Positions 18,267-27,037 of a stretch of DNA of 64,000 nt are shown one piece after another. The notes beneath the pieces are model-generated. The model worked only from the letters and a program-made list of their open reading frames with translations. It made no database searches and had not been told where the DNA came from. This stretch comes from Micromonospora parva (lineage in GTDB: Bacteria; Actinomycetota; Actinomycetes; Mycobacteriales; Micromonosporaceae). Location: the NCBI RefSeq assembly GCF_000718515.1, contig NZ_JNZS01000012.1:186001-250000 (forward strand), read 5' to 3'. How positions within the stretch are numbered: the stretch's first letter is position 1; the number at the start of each line of letters is the position of its first letter. The position numbers were made by a program, and so were the translations under genes.

Positions 18267-20777
18267 GTGTCGATCCGCTCGGGTGTCCTGAACTCCTCCC
18301 GCATCACTCCTGTGAACAGCCTGAACGCCCTCGCACGCCGCACCGGGCGCGCGCTGAGCCGGCTGGTGTCCACAGTGCTGCCACGTCGGCTGCGCCCACT
18401 GTGCGCGTTCGCATCGGCGGCCACCCTGGTCGCCGCGAGCCTGATGGTCACCCCGGCCGCCGCGCACGACGCCGACGGCTGGTCGCCCCGGTCGTCGTAC
18501 ACCTCGACCGACACCGGCGCCGGCACCTACTCGGTGCCGCTGCTCAACGCCGACGTGCCGGACATCAGCGTCGAACGCGTACCGGCCGCCGAGAACGACG
18601 AGGGCCGCGACCTCTACTACATGATCAGCACGACCATGCACCTGAGCCCGGGCGCGCCGATCATGAAGTCGTACGACCTGGTCAACTGGGAGATCGTCAA
18701 CTACGTCTTCGACCGGGCGAGCATCGGCGACTCCTTCTCGCTGCGCAACGGTCAGAACTCGTACGGCCAGGGCCAGTGGGCGTCGTCGCTGCGCTACCAC
18801 GACGGCACGTTCTACGCCGTCTTCAACACCAACAACCTCAGCGGGGCGTACCTCTACCGCACCGACGACATCGAGAACGGCCCGTGGCAGCGCACCGCCC
18901 TCGGTCGTGGCCTGCACGACCCGTCGCTCTTCTTCGACGTCGACGGCACGCCGTACATCTTCTATGGCTCCGGCGGCACCAGTGCCGTCCGCCTCAACGC
19001 CGGCCTGACCGCCATCGCGCAGGACTACCCGAACATCTTCACCGCCAACAACTACGCCGGGCAGCCGTTCATCGGCGGTCTGTTCGAGGGCGCGCAGGTC
19101 TACCACATCGACGGCTGGTACTACGCCGTCATCATCACCTGGCCGTCCGGGCAGGGACGCCAGGTCGTCATGTTCCGGTCGAAGGACCTGCTCGGGCGCT
19201 ACACCTCGGCCGGTGGAGTCAACACCTACGAGGCGCGCGGCGTGCTCAACTCCAACGGCTTCGCCCAGGGCAGCCTGGTGCCGATCAGCCGCGCGGACGG
19301 CCGCACCGACTGGCACGGCATGTTCTTCCGGGACACCTTCCCGATCGGTCGGATCCCGGCGCTCATCCCCGCCACCTGGCAGGACGGGTGGCCGACCTTC
19401 GGCGCAGGCGGGGTCGTGCCGGTCAACGGCCTGTTCGACAAGCCGATCCGGCTCAGCCCGGCGGAGGAGACGTTCGAGCGGCAGAAGAGCATCGTCGCCT
19501 CGGACGACTTCGCCAACGACGCGCCGCACCGGGCGTACCAGGACGAGCAGTGGACGGTCCCGGCGCCGCTCGATCCGGCGGAGATCGCCCCCAACGGGTC
19601 GCGGCTCGACCTGGCGTGGGAGTGGAACCACGCCCCGGACAACCGGTACTGGTCGCTCACCGACCGCGCCGGCTGGCTGCGGTTGACGGCCGGCACCGTC
19701 GTCACCGGCCAGTACGTCTACACGAAGCTGGCCAACCGGGCCGAGCTGGCGTGGTTCGAGGAGGCGCGCAACACGCTCTCCCAGCGGACGTTCGGGCCAC
19801 GGCAGTCGGTCCAGACCCGGATGGACATCAGCGGGATGAAGAACGGCGACGTCGCGGGCCTGGCGGCCTACAACCGCGGATTCTCGTACGTGGCGGTGAA
19901 GCGCGTCGACGGCGTCAACACCCTCGGTGTGGTGAACCGGTCGCAGCCGTTCGCTGTCGACCTCGACCAGTCGACGCTGGAGAACTTCGTGGCGGGCACG
20001 ACGGTGCCGCTGGGCGACGCCACCGACGTGCACGTGAAGGCCGACCTCGACTTCGCCTCGCCGGTGGGCCAACTGTGGACGACGTTCTACTGCAGCCTGG
20101 ACGGGGTCCAGTGGACCCGGCTGGGCAACCGCGTCGGCCCGCAGGCTCTCGACGGCAGCCTCGCGCACTTCATGGGCCACCGGGTGGGTCTGTTCACCTA
20201 CGCGACCCAGGAGGCTGGTGGCCACGTCGACTTCGACAACTACCTGCTCAGCGACGTGCTGACCGCGCAGGCCCGATCGTTGAACACCACCGCCCTCGAC
20301 GCGGCCATCGCCCACGCGCGGACGCTCGACGCGCGCCACTACCCGGCCGACGCCTGGGCCACGACGCAGGCCGCGCTCGCCGCGGCGAGCGCGGCACGGG
20401 CCGGTCACCTCGGCACCCAGAACGAGATCGACGCGCCGGAGCGGGCGCTGAGCTACCAACTGGCCCGACTCGCGGTGCTGGCCGCGCTGCCCGCCACGGC
20501 CACCGCCGAGGTGCGCTGCCTGGGCGGGAAGACGTACGTGGCGGTGCAGGCGCGCAACGACTCGACCGAACCGGTCGAGATCACCGTGCAGACCCCGTAC
20601 GGGAACCGGTCGTTCGCGGCCGTCGCGCCGGGAGCGAACGTCTACCAGTCGTTCAACACGCGTACGGCGTCCGTGCCGGCCGGCTCGGCGACGGTCCGGG
20701 TCAGCGGCACTGTCGCCGGTCAGGACGTGAGCACCGTCCACTCCACGCCGCACCCCGCCAACGCCTGCGGCGGCTGA
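18267..20777 (+). CDS. Secreted GH43 arabinan/arabinoside hydrolase with FIVAR and novel C-terminal module
   Basis: This protein is about 836 aa from GTG 18267. The more upstream ATG 18225 overlaps the promoter, so it is unlikely; GTG 18312 is also possible. A basic N-region precedes a signal segment ending VTPAAA. Residues about 95-380 are a GH43 five-bladed propeller (VPDISVERVPAAENDEGRD, LHDPSLFFDVDGTPYIFYG, GGLFEGAQVYHIDGWYY). The Glu in LFEGAQ is the candidate acid. Residues about 410-665 form a beta-sandwich as in other GH43 enzymes, residues 670-742 a FIVAR-like helical bundle, and the last 90 residues a module shared with the next gene. Activity on arabinan is inferred from the family and from the araB-like operator. 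Confidence 0.87.
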   Translation: MSIRSGVLNSSRITPVNSLNALARRTGRALSRLVSTVLPRRLRPLCAFASAATLVAASLMVTPAAAHDADGWSPRSSYTSTDTGAGTYSVPLLNADVPDISVERVPAAENDEGRDLYYMISTTMHLSPGAPIMKSYDLVNWEIVNYVFDRASIGDSFSLRNGQNSYGQGQWASSLRYHDGTFYAVFNTNNLSGAYLYRTDDIENGPWQRTALGRGLHDPSLFFDVDGTPYIFYGSGGTSAVRLNAGLTAIAQDYPNIFTANNYAGQPFIGGLFEGAQVYHIDGWYYAVIITWPSGQGRQVVMFRSKDLLGRYTSAGGVNTYEARGVLNSNGFAQGSLVPISRADGRTDWHGMFFRDTFPIGRIPALIPATWQDGWPTFGAGGVVPVNGLFDKPIRLSPAEETFERQKSIVASDDFANDAPHRAYQDEQWTVPAPLDPAEIAPNGSRLDLAWEWNHAPDNRYWSLTDRAGWLRLTAGTVVTGQYVYTKLANRAELAWFEEARNTLSQRTFGPRQSVQTRMDISGMKNGDVAGLAAYNRGFSYVAVKRVDGVNTLGVVNRSQPFAVDLDQSTLENFVAGTTVPLGDATDVHVKADLDFASPVGQLWTTFYCSLDGVQWTRLGNRVGPQALDGSLAHFMGHRVGLFTYATQEAGGHVDFDNYLLSDVLTAQARSLNTTALDAAIAHARTLDARHYPADAWATTQAALAAASAARAGHLGTQNEIDAPERALSYQLARLAVLAALPATATAEVRCLGGKTYVAVQARNDSTEPVEITVQTPYGNRSFAAVAPGANVYQSFNTRTASVPAGSATVRVSGTVAGQDVSTVHSTPHPANACGG

Positions 20778-20808
20778 CCCCACCACGAGCCCTCGGCTCA
20801 TCGACCAG

Positions 20809-20884
20809 CACCACCGGCGACCGGCCGGACGGCGCGGAACAGCGGACCTGTCCCGCGCCGCCGGCCACGGCCCCGCCGGTGGTG
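20809..20884 (+). terminator. Large nested inverted repeat after the first GH43 gene
   Basis: The outer arms CACCACCGGCG (20809-20819) and CGCCGGTGGTG (20874-20884) enclose inner arms at 20823-20837 and 20853-20866, which pair with one bulged A. It would act as a partial terminator or an mRNA-stabilising structure between the two GH43 genes. The 189-bp gap holds no gene. Confidence 0.6.
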
Positions 20885-20966
20885 ACGGTCGACCCCTGAT
20901 GTCCGGACCACCCACCGATCCCCCGTACACCGATGACCGCACGTCAGAGATGAAGGAGGATGTCTC

Positions 20967-23387
20967 GTGGAACAACGACTGCGACGGGCGACCCGAGGAC
21001 GGGTAGCTGCGCTCGCGACACTGGGCCTGATGCTGGCCACGGGGTTCGTCGCCGGCGCGGCGCCGGTCCAGGCCGCCGACACGAACCTCGTCGTCAACGG
21101 CGGGTTCGAGGACGGCCTGGCCAACTGGTTCGTCAACAACGGAAACGCCGCCGACGGCGCCCAGTTGTCCGTCACCTCGGACGCCTTCTCCGGCGCGACC
21201 GCCGCGCACGTCACCAACCGGGCGACCACCGGATCCGGCCCGATGCAGGACCTCAGCGGCAAGGTGCAGGCCGGTCAGGCGTACACCCTGACGGCCCGCA
21301 TCAAGTACGCGAACGAGAGCGGACCGGCCACGAAGCAGTTCTTCGCCACCATGCACTACGGCGGCGGCACCTACACCAACCTGGTCAGCGTGACGGCGAC
21401 GAAGGGTCAGTGGGCGCAGTTCAGCGGAACGTTCACGATCCCGGCGACGCAGAGCGTGTCGACGGCACGCCTGTTCTTCGAGACCCCGTGGACGAGCACC
21501 CCGTCCACGGACCCGGCCCTGCACCTCATGGACTTCACGCTCGACGACGTGTCGGTGGTCGGCGCCGCGCCGCCTGCCCCGGCGTCGAAGACCATCGAGG
21601 TCGTCGGCAAGCTGCCCGGGGAGCACAACCCGTTGATCGGGCACAAGTTCGGCGCCGACGGCTTCGGTCTCGTGCACGACGGTCGGGTCTACATGTACAT
21701 GACCAACGACACCCAGGGGTACGCCCCGAACCCGACCACCGGTGTCTCGCCGGGGATCAACTACGGCGACATCAACCAGATCACGGTGATCTCCTCCGAG
21801 GACCTCGTGAACTGGACCGACCACGGTGAGATCCAGGTCGCCGGCCCGAACGGGGTGGCCCCGTTCACCGCCAACTCGTGGGCTCCGGGCATCACCAAGA
21901 AGGTGGTGAACGGGGTGGAGAAGTTCTTCCTCTACTACGCCAACGGCGGTGGTTCCAGCAATGTGATCACGGGTGCGTCGCCGCTCGGCCCGTGGACCAG
22001 CGAGCGCACCAGCACGCTGATCGACGGCCGTACCCCCGGTGCCGAGGCCGTCGCGTGGAAGTTCGACCCGGCGCCCTTCGTCGACGACGACGGCCAGCCG
22101 TACCTCTACTTCGGTGGTGGCCCCGCGTCGACGAGCATGCCGCCGGCCGAGCGCTTCAACAACCCGAAGAACATCCGGTCGATCGAGCTCGGCGACGACA
22201 TGGTGTCGACCGAGGGGACGGCCGCGGTGGTGGACGCCCCGGTCGCCTTCGAGGCCGGGCACGTCTTCAAGCGCCAGGGCAAGTACTACTTCTCGTACTC
22301 CTCGCACTTCGGCGGGAACGACTTCGGTGGCAGCCAGCAGCCCCTTCCCGGTTACCCCGGCGGTGGGCAGATCGGCTACATGATCTCCGACGGCCCGATG
22401 TCGTGGCCGAAGGAGGCGTACGCCGGTGTGCTCTTCCCGAACCAGTCGCAGTTCTTCGGTGCCGGCACCGGCGGCAACAACCACCAGTCGGTGTTCGAGT
22501 TCGGTGGCAGGTACTACTTCACCTACCACGCCCCGACGCTGAACAAGCGCATCAACGGCAACACCACCCAGGGGTACCGCAGCCCGCACATCCAGGAGTT
22601 GACCTTCAACCCGGACGGCACGATCCAGCAGGTCGTCGGCACGTACGCCGGCGTGGACCAGGTCCGGGACTTCGACCCGTACCGCGTCTTCGAGGCCGAG
22701 ACCTTCGGCTGGAGCAAGGGCGTCGCGACCACGAAGGTCGACGGCGGCTCCGCCCAGTTCGGTGGTGCGGCACCGAATCTGGTGGTCCGCGACGTCGACA
22801 ACGGGGACTGGACGGCGCTGTCCTCGGTGAACTTCGGGGACAGCGGCGCGCGCAGCCTGACGGCGCGGGTGCGTGCGCTCGCCGCCGGCGGGCAGGTCCA
22901 GGTCCGGCTGGACGACGTCAACGGTCCCGTCGTCGGCACTGTCGCCGTGGACACGCCGGTCGGACAGTGGGCCGAGGTGAGCGCCGAGCTCACCGGCGTC
23001 AGCGGCGTGCACGACGTCTACTTCACCTACACCGGCCCGGCCGGCGCGGATCTCTTCGAGATCGACACCTGGGCGTTCCAGTCGGCCACCGTCGACCTGC
23101 CCGTGACGGTCACCGCGTCGACGCGGTGCGTCGGTGGCACGGCGTACGTGGCGGTGCAGGTGCGCAACGACCATGACGCGCCGGTGGGCGTGAGCATGGA
23201 GACGCCGTACGGCACGCGGTCCTTCGCGGCGGTCGCGCCCGGCGCGAACGCCTACCAGTCCTTCACCACCCGGGCCGGGTCGGTGCCGGCGGGTTCGGCG
23301 ACGGTCCGGGTGACCGGGGCGATCGGCGGACAGGACGTGACGACCGTCCGCACCGTGCAACACCCCGCCGGCACCTGCGGCGGATAA
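20967..23387 (+). CDS. Secreted multidomain GH43 enzyme (CBM4/9-like, GH43, CBM6-like, shared C-terminal module)
   Basis: This 806-aa protein starts at GTG 20967 after a strong AAGGAGG at 20953-20959. The signal peptide ends PVQAA near residue 36. Residues about 40-195 are a jelly-roll CBM (NLVVNGGFEDGLANWFVNNG). Residues about 210-560 are the GH43 propeller: NPLIGHKFGADGFGLVHDGR gives the nucleophile Asp region, then FDPAPFVDDDGQPYLYFGGG and a C-terminal acid region in YFSYSSHFGG. Residues about 575-705 resemble CBM6 (RVFEAETFGWSKGV). The last 95 residues repeat the module ending the previous protein. A substrate such as arabinoxylan or arabinan is likely. Confidence 0.88.
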   Translation: MEQRLRRATRGRVAALATLGLMLATGFVAGAAPVQAADTNLVVNGGFEDGLANWFVNNGNAADGAQLSVTSDAFSGATAAHVTNRATTGSGPMQDLSGKVQAGQAYTLTARIKYANESGPATKQFFATMHYGGGTYTNLVSVTATKGQWAQFSGTFTIPATQSVSTARLFFETPWTSTPSTDPALHLMDFTLDDVSVVGAAPPAPASKTIEVVGKLPGEHNPLIGHKFGADGFGLVHDGRVYMYMTNDTQGYAPNPTTGVSPGINYGDINQITVISSEDLVNWTDHGEIQVAGPNGVAPFTANSWAPGITKKVVNGVEKFFLYYANGGGSSNVITGASPLGPWTSERTSTLIDGRTPGAEAVAWKFDPAPFVDDDGQPYLYFGGGPASTSMPPAERFNNPKNIRSIELGDDMVSTEGTAAVVDAPVAFEAGHVFKRQGKYYFSYSSHFGGNDFGGSQQPLPGYPGGGQIGYMISDGPMSWPKEAYAGVLFPNQSQFFGAGTGGNNHQSVFEFGGRYYFTYHAPTLNKRINGNTTQGYRSPHIQELTFNPDGTIQQVVGTYAGVDQVRDFDPYRVFEAETFGWSKGVATTKVDGGSAQFGGAAPNLVVRDVDNGDWTALSSVNFGDSGARSLTARVRALAAGGQVQVRLDDVNGPVVGTVAVDTPVGQWAEVSAELTGVSGVHDVYFTYTGPAGADLFEIDTWAFQSATVDLPVTVTASTRCVGGTAYVAVQVRNDHDAPVGVSMETPYGTRSFAAVAPGANAYQSFTTRAGSVPAGSATVRVTGAIGGQDVTTVRTVQHPAGTCGG

Positions 23388-23413
23388 CCCCTCATGCAGA
23401 GAACGGAGCTCAC

Positions 23414-24046
23414 ATGAACACAGACAAACGGCGGCAGTTGCTGGCGGCCTGCTCGGTCGGCGCCGTGCTGACCGGGGCGGCGGTGCTGCCGTCGCCCGCG
23501 CTGGCCGAGCCCGGTGACGACGCCAGCGTGCGGGTCACCGTCGACATCGACGAGATCCGGGAACCGGGCGTGCTCGCCCTGTCGATCGCCGGCGACGCCG
23601 TCGCGCTCTCCGAGGACGGCTCGACCCTGCTGGTACGCCAGTTCGTCGGCACCCTGCCGACGGTGACGGTCACCGACACCCGGGTCGCCGACGAGGTGCC
23701 CGACGGCGCCAGCTGGGCGGTGCTCGGCAGCGCGACCGACTTCGCGGGCGCCGCCGGTCAGGCGCCGATCACCGCCGACCACTTCGGTTGGAAGCCGCGC
23801 CTGCTCGACGGCGGCGAGACCGGCCTGGTCACCGAGGGCGAGGAGGTGGTGACCAGCCTGGACGAGCCGACCCAGCCGGGCAACAATGTCGGCCTTGTCG
23901 ACCAGGAGCTGTTGGTCTCGGCCTTCGACTCCGCTGCCGTCGCCAGCGACTCGTACTCGGTCAACGCCGACCTGTACCTGCGGACCCCCGCCGAGGTCGC
24001 GGCCGGCGAGTACAGCTCCACCCTCACACTCTCACTGTTCGAGTAG
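23414..24046 (+). CDS. Secreted WxL-like beta-rich protein of unknown function
   Basis: This 210-aa protein has a signal peptide ending SPALAEPG (cleavage near residue 31). The mature part is acidic and beta-rich, with a C-terminal strand pair YLRTPAEVAAGEYSSTLTLS that looks like the end of a WxL or pilin-type Ig fold. No catalytic motif is visible. ATG 23414 follows GGAG and lies 26 bp after the GH43 gene, so it is in the same transcript. The next gene encodes a DUF916-like membrane-anchored partner, the arrangement seen in WxL surface loci of Firmicutes. No Trp-x-Leu motif was found, so the assignment is by analogy. Confidence 0.65.
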   Translation: MNTDKRRQLLAACSVGAVLTGAAVLPSPALAEPGDDASVRVTVDIDEIREPGVLALSIAGDAVALSEDGSTLLVRQFVGTLPTVTVTDTRVADEVPDGASWAVLGSATDFAGAAGQAPITADHFGWKPRLLDGGETGLVTEGEEVVTSLDEPTQPGNNVGLVDQELLVSAFDSAAVASDSYSVNADLYLRTPAEVAAGEYSSTLTLSLFE

Positions 24047-24050
24047 TGGC

Positions 24051-24081
24051 CTGGGCGGGGCCCGGACCGGGCCCCGCCCAG
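24051..24081 (+). terminator. 15-bp hairpin between the WxL-like and DUF916-like genes
   Basis: CTGGGCGGGGCCCGG pairs perfectly with CCGGGCCCCGCCCAG around a single A, starting 4 bp after the stop. It sits inside the gene pair, so it probably attenuates read-through and keeps the soluble protein in excess over its membrane partner. Confidence 0.65.
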
Positions 24082-24104
24082 CCCCGTGCCGAAGGGCCAC
24101 CTGA

Positions 24105-25184
24105 ATGACCGTCACCCCGCTGCGCCGGGCGCTCGCTGTCCTCACCGTCGTGTTCCTCGCGGTTGCGGCCACGCCGGTCGCGGCGGCGGCGGAGCCGGAC
24201 CCCAAGGCCCTGACCTGGACGGTCCAGCCGGCCACCGCGAGTGGCCCGGACCAACGCCGATGGATCACCGCCAGCCTCGACCCGGGGCAGGCAGTGACCG
24301 AGCACCTGGCGGTCCGCAACTTCAGCCGCACCGCCGTCACGTTCGCCCTGAAGGCCGCCGACGGGTACCTCACCGACAAGGGCCGCTTCAACATGCTGTC
24401 GTCCGACCGGCCCTCGGTCGACGGCGGCACCTGGATCGACGTGCAGGACAAGGTCACCGTCGGCCCGAACGAGACGCGGGTCGTGCCGTTCACCATCACC
24501 GTGCCCAGGAGCGCCCCACCGGGCGACCACCCGGCCGGCATCGCCGCGACCGTCAGCAGCGCCGGAGGCACTGTCACCGTCGAGAGTCGGGTCGGGTTCC
24601 GGGTCATGCTGCGGGTCAACGGCTCCGCGCGGGCGGCCCTGGCCGTCCGGGGCCTCGACGCGACGTACTCCCCGTCGTGGAATCCCTTCGCCGGTGGCAC
24701 GGTGCGGGTCCGCTACACCGTCGAGAACGACGGCAACGTCTGGGTCAGCGGCACCAGTCGGGTGGCGATGTCCAACCTGCTCGGCCGCAGCAGCCACGAC
24801 GCCACCAGCGCCGTCGAGGAGCTGCTGCCCGGCGGCAGCCGGACGGTGCGGACCCGGGCCGACGGCCTGTGGGCCCTGGGCCGCCTCCGCACGACCGTCA
24901 CCACGTCGCCGACGCTGCTGGGCGACGGCCAGGCCGGGGCCGACCTCCGTCCGGCCTCCGCCACCGTCACCACCTGGGTCGTACCGTGGGCGCAGCTCGC
25001 ACTGCTCGCTCTGCTCGCCGGCCTGCTCCTGGGGCTGCGGGCGGCGGCCCGGCACCGGCGGCGTCGACTGGCCGGCCTGCTGGCCCGCGCCCGGCAGGAG
25101 GGCCGGCAGGAGGCTCAGGAGTCCGTGCTCGTCGGGGGCGCGGCAACCGCTGGCGAGCCCGACCCGGGCGACGCCCACCGGTGA
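24105..25184 (+). CDS. DUF916-like (WxL-interacting) membrane-anchored surface protein
   Basis: This 359-aa protein has a signal peptide ending PVAAAAEP. The first Ig-like domain carries WITASLDPGQAVTEHLAVRN and TVGPNETRVVPFTITVP, as in DUF916 peptidoglycan-binding domains. A second domain, about residues 195-280, contains TVRVRYTVENDGNVWVSGTS. One TM helix (residues about 288-308) is followed by an Arg-rich cytoplasmic tail. In Firmicutes such proteins hold WxL proteins on the cell wall. The gene follows a WxL-like gene after an attenuator hairpin. A role in surface display of glycan-binding or glycan-degrading complexes is inferred. Confidence 0.72.
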   Translation: MTVTPLRRALAVLTVVFLAVAATPVAAAAEPDPKALTWTVQPATASGPDQRRWITASLDPGQAVTEHLAVRNFSRTAVTFALKAADGYLTDKGRFNMLSSDRPSVDGGTWIDVQDKVTVGPNETRVVPFTITVPRSAPPGDHPAGIAATVSSAGGTVTVESRVGFRVMLRVNGSARAALAVRGLDATYSPSWNPFAGGTVRVRYTVENDGNVWVSGTSRVAMSNLLGRSSHDATSAVEELLPGGSRTVRTRADGLWALGRLRTTVTTSPTLLGDGQAGADLRPASATVTTWVVPWAQLALLALLAGLLLGLRAAARHRRRRLAGLLARARQEGRQEAQESVLVGGAATAGEPDPGDAHR

Positions 25185-25211
25185 CCCGTCGACGCGAACA
25201 GATCGCGCCGT

Positions 25212-25240
25212 CGGGTCGAGGCGTGGCGTCGCCCGACCCG
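25212..25240. terminator. Hairpin between convergent genes
   Basis: CGGGTCG at 25212-25218 pairs with CGACCCG at 25234-25240, and GGC/GCC extends the stem past one bulged A. It separates the DUF916-like gene from the convergent esterase gene. Confidence 0.5.
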
Positions 25241-25245
25241 CGACC

Positions 25246-26559
25246 CTACGGCTTGGCCTGGTCGAGCAGCCAGCGCAGGATGCCGTCGTCCTCGTAGGTC
25301 GGCCCGAACGCCGCGTGGTAGTCCGGCACCGAGAACGCGGCGTCCGCGTACTCGGTGTAGCGCACCAGGTCGGCGGCCTGCTCGGGCGTCTTGCCCCGGG
25401 CGGCGTACGCCTGCCGCAGCACCGCCGTGGAGTTGCGCGCGCCGGAGACGTTGAGCAGGTGGTCGTGCTCGCCGTGGGTGATCCACACCGGCACCTCGGC
25501 CGCCGCGATGGCGCTCGCCTGGGTGGCGTTGACCGGGAAACCACCGGTCACCAACCCGCCGGCGAACAGGTCCGGACGCTTGGCGAACGCCTCCCAGAGC
25601 AGCTGCGAGCCGTACGACACGGTGGTCGCGTACACCCGACGGGTGTCCACCGCGAACTGGTCGACGAACTGGTCGAGCAGTTTGACCAGCAGGTCCGCCT
25701 CGGCGGCTCCACCGACCCGCTGGTGCTGCGGGGCCAGGACGATGACGTCCTCGGAGGTGCCGGTCCACTGCGGTTGGAGCCACGCGGTCGCCGGGATGTC
25801 GGCGGCGAGCTGGACACCGAGGTTGTCGCCGTCCCAGCCCATTCCGTGACCGGGCAGGACGACCATCAGCGGGTACGTGCGGCCCGGCTGGTAGTTCTTC
25901 GGCAGGTGGTAGTGGTACGGCAGCACCATCCCACCGCTGAGGAACGAGCCGTAGGTGAACTCGTCGACCAGGTGGTTGACCGGCTTCGCGGTGACCGGTC
26001 GGGACTCGCGCGGGGTGGCGCGGGCGAGCACCGGCCCCTTGCCGGCCCCTCGGCCGGGCTGGCCGTGCACGTCCTCGCGTTGCACGACCCGGGTGGGCAG
26101 CTCGGGGTTGACCTTCACGGTGCAGAGGAACGTCGGGCACTTGGAGACGATGACCGTCGAGCCGCCGGTGTCCGCGGGGTCGAGTTCGACGATGACGTAC
26201 CTGCCCGGCGTCGACCGGTGGTCGTCGCGGGTGTCCGGTGCCGAGTTGGTGTAGGTGCGGGTGACGGTCCGCTCGGCGAGCTTCGGCAGGTCCTCGATGG
26301 GGTTGAAGCGGAAGTTGTAGATGGTGTCGGTCACCGCGAACGTGTCGGTGTCGAGGGTGCGGGGGTTGACAGTGGCCCCGTACTCGATCGCCACCGCGGA
26401 GACCTTCTGGCCGTACGTGTAGACGGTGGTGATCGGGGTGATGCTGCGGATTCCGTCCGGGCCACCGGGGCTACCGGTCGCGCTGCCGTACGCCGTGCCG
26501 GAGGCGGTGGCCAGGACGACGGCGGTGGCGAGCGGGATCAGTCCTTTTCGCAGTCTCAT
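25246..26559 (-). CDS. Secreted alpha/beta-hydrolase esterase with N-terminal Ig-like domain
   Basis: This 437-aa extracellular enzyme starts at ATG 26559 with GAAAGGA upstream. The signal peptide is within residues 1-25. Residues about 30-190 resemble the EstA Ig-like N-terminal domain. The catalytic domain has PLMVVLPGHGMGWDGDN (oxyanion side), a nucleophile Ser in TTVSYGSQL (a variant of GxSxG), an Asp in THGEHDHLL and a His in VPDYHAAFG. The family includes PHB-depolymerase-like and carbohydrate esterases. Its promoter carries the same LacI operator as the 13.8 kb importer, so de-acylation of a polysaccharide taken up by that system is plausible. Confidence 0.85.
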   Translation of the reverse strand: MRLRKGLIPLATAVVLATASGTAYGSATGSPGGPDGIRSITPITTVYTYGQKVSAVAIEYGATVNPRTLDTDTFAVTDTIYNFRFNPIEDLPKLAERTVTRTYTNSAPDTRDDHRSTPGRYVIVELDPADTGGSTVIVSKCPTFLCTVKVNPELPTRVVQREDVHGQPGRGAGKGPVLARATPRESRPVTAKPVNHLVDEFTYGSFLSGGMVLPYHYHLPKNYQPGRTYPLMVVLPGHGMGWDGDNLGVQLAADIPATAWLQPQWTGTSEDVIVLAPQHQRVGGAAEADLLVKLLDQFVDQFAVDTRRVYATTVSYGSQLLWEAFAKRPDLFAGGLVTGGFPVNATQASAIAAAEVPVWITHGEHDHLLNVSGARNSTAVLRQAYAARGKTPEQAADLVRYTEYADAAFSVPDYHAAFGPTYEDDGILRWLLDQAKP

Positions 26560-26640
26560 GCGGGTCCTTTCTCGGGGGTGGTGCGCTCAGTCGACGAGCC
26601 TGCCCGGGACCGGGAGGGGGACGGGTCGGAGCGAGCCGGT

Positions 26641-26688
26641 CGCTAAACTGATTTAGCAGAGCATCGATGGCCGGTCCGGCGCTGTCAA
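26641..26688 (-). promoter_or_regulatory. Esterase promoter with LacI operator identical to the importer's
   Basis: Read on the minus strand: TTGACA (26688-26683), a 17-bp spacer, GATGCT (26665-26660), then GCTAAATCAGTTTAGC (26657-26642) over the expected start. The 23 bp at 26641-26663 are the exact reverse complement of 13574-13596, and spacing to -35 and -10 is identical. Confidence 0.75.
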
Positions 26689-26798
26689 TACCGCGCGTGC
26701 GCCAACCTGCGGGCCGGGCTCGGGCGAGCGCCCCGCCCGCTCGCCCGAGCGTCCGGGAGCACTGCAACAAACCTGCAAGCGTCAGCTATTGCCTTCAG

Positions 26799-26812
26799 GG
26801 AAACCGCTTTCC
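26799..26812. promoter_or_regulatory. LacI-type palindrome upstream of the pectate lyase
   Basis: GGAAACCGCTTTCC is a CG-centred palindrome (GGAAAnCGnTTTCC) 226 bp before the pectate lyase start. The remaining DNA to 27037 is locally AT-rich (GATTGCGTTACATCGATG) and holds no gene. It is a candidate operator for a separate pectin-responsive repressor. Confidence 0.5.
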
Positions 26813-27037
26813 TACGATTGCGTTACATCGATGTTTCGATTAACGGTCGGGCGAGTGGCGTCACCAGGAGCGCCGCGCTCACCCGACACATCAGTGCTTC
26901 CACCAGGGCACGAAAGATCTCGATGACATTCTCGCGATTGACTGCCGTCAATTCCTGAACGACGTCAGTCGGCAGGTGTGATCGCGGTGTCCGTCGAGTC
27001 GAAACCTGGTACGAGACGAATGCGAAGGTGAGACGAC

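Noticed and set aside
18186..23363. Minus-strand open frame of about 1725 codons
   Set aside because: It lies antisense to two well-supported GH43 genes; the composition (Val/Arg/Gly/His runs) is that of a mirror frame in high-GC DNA, and no domain motifs are present.
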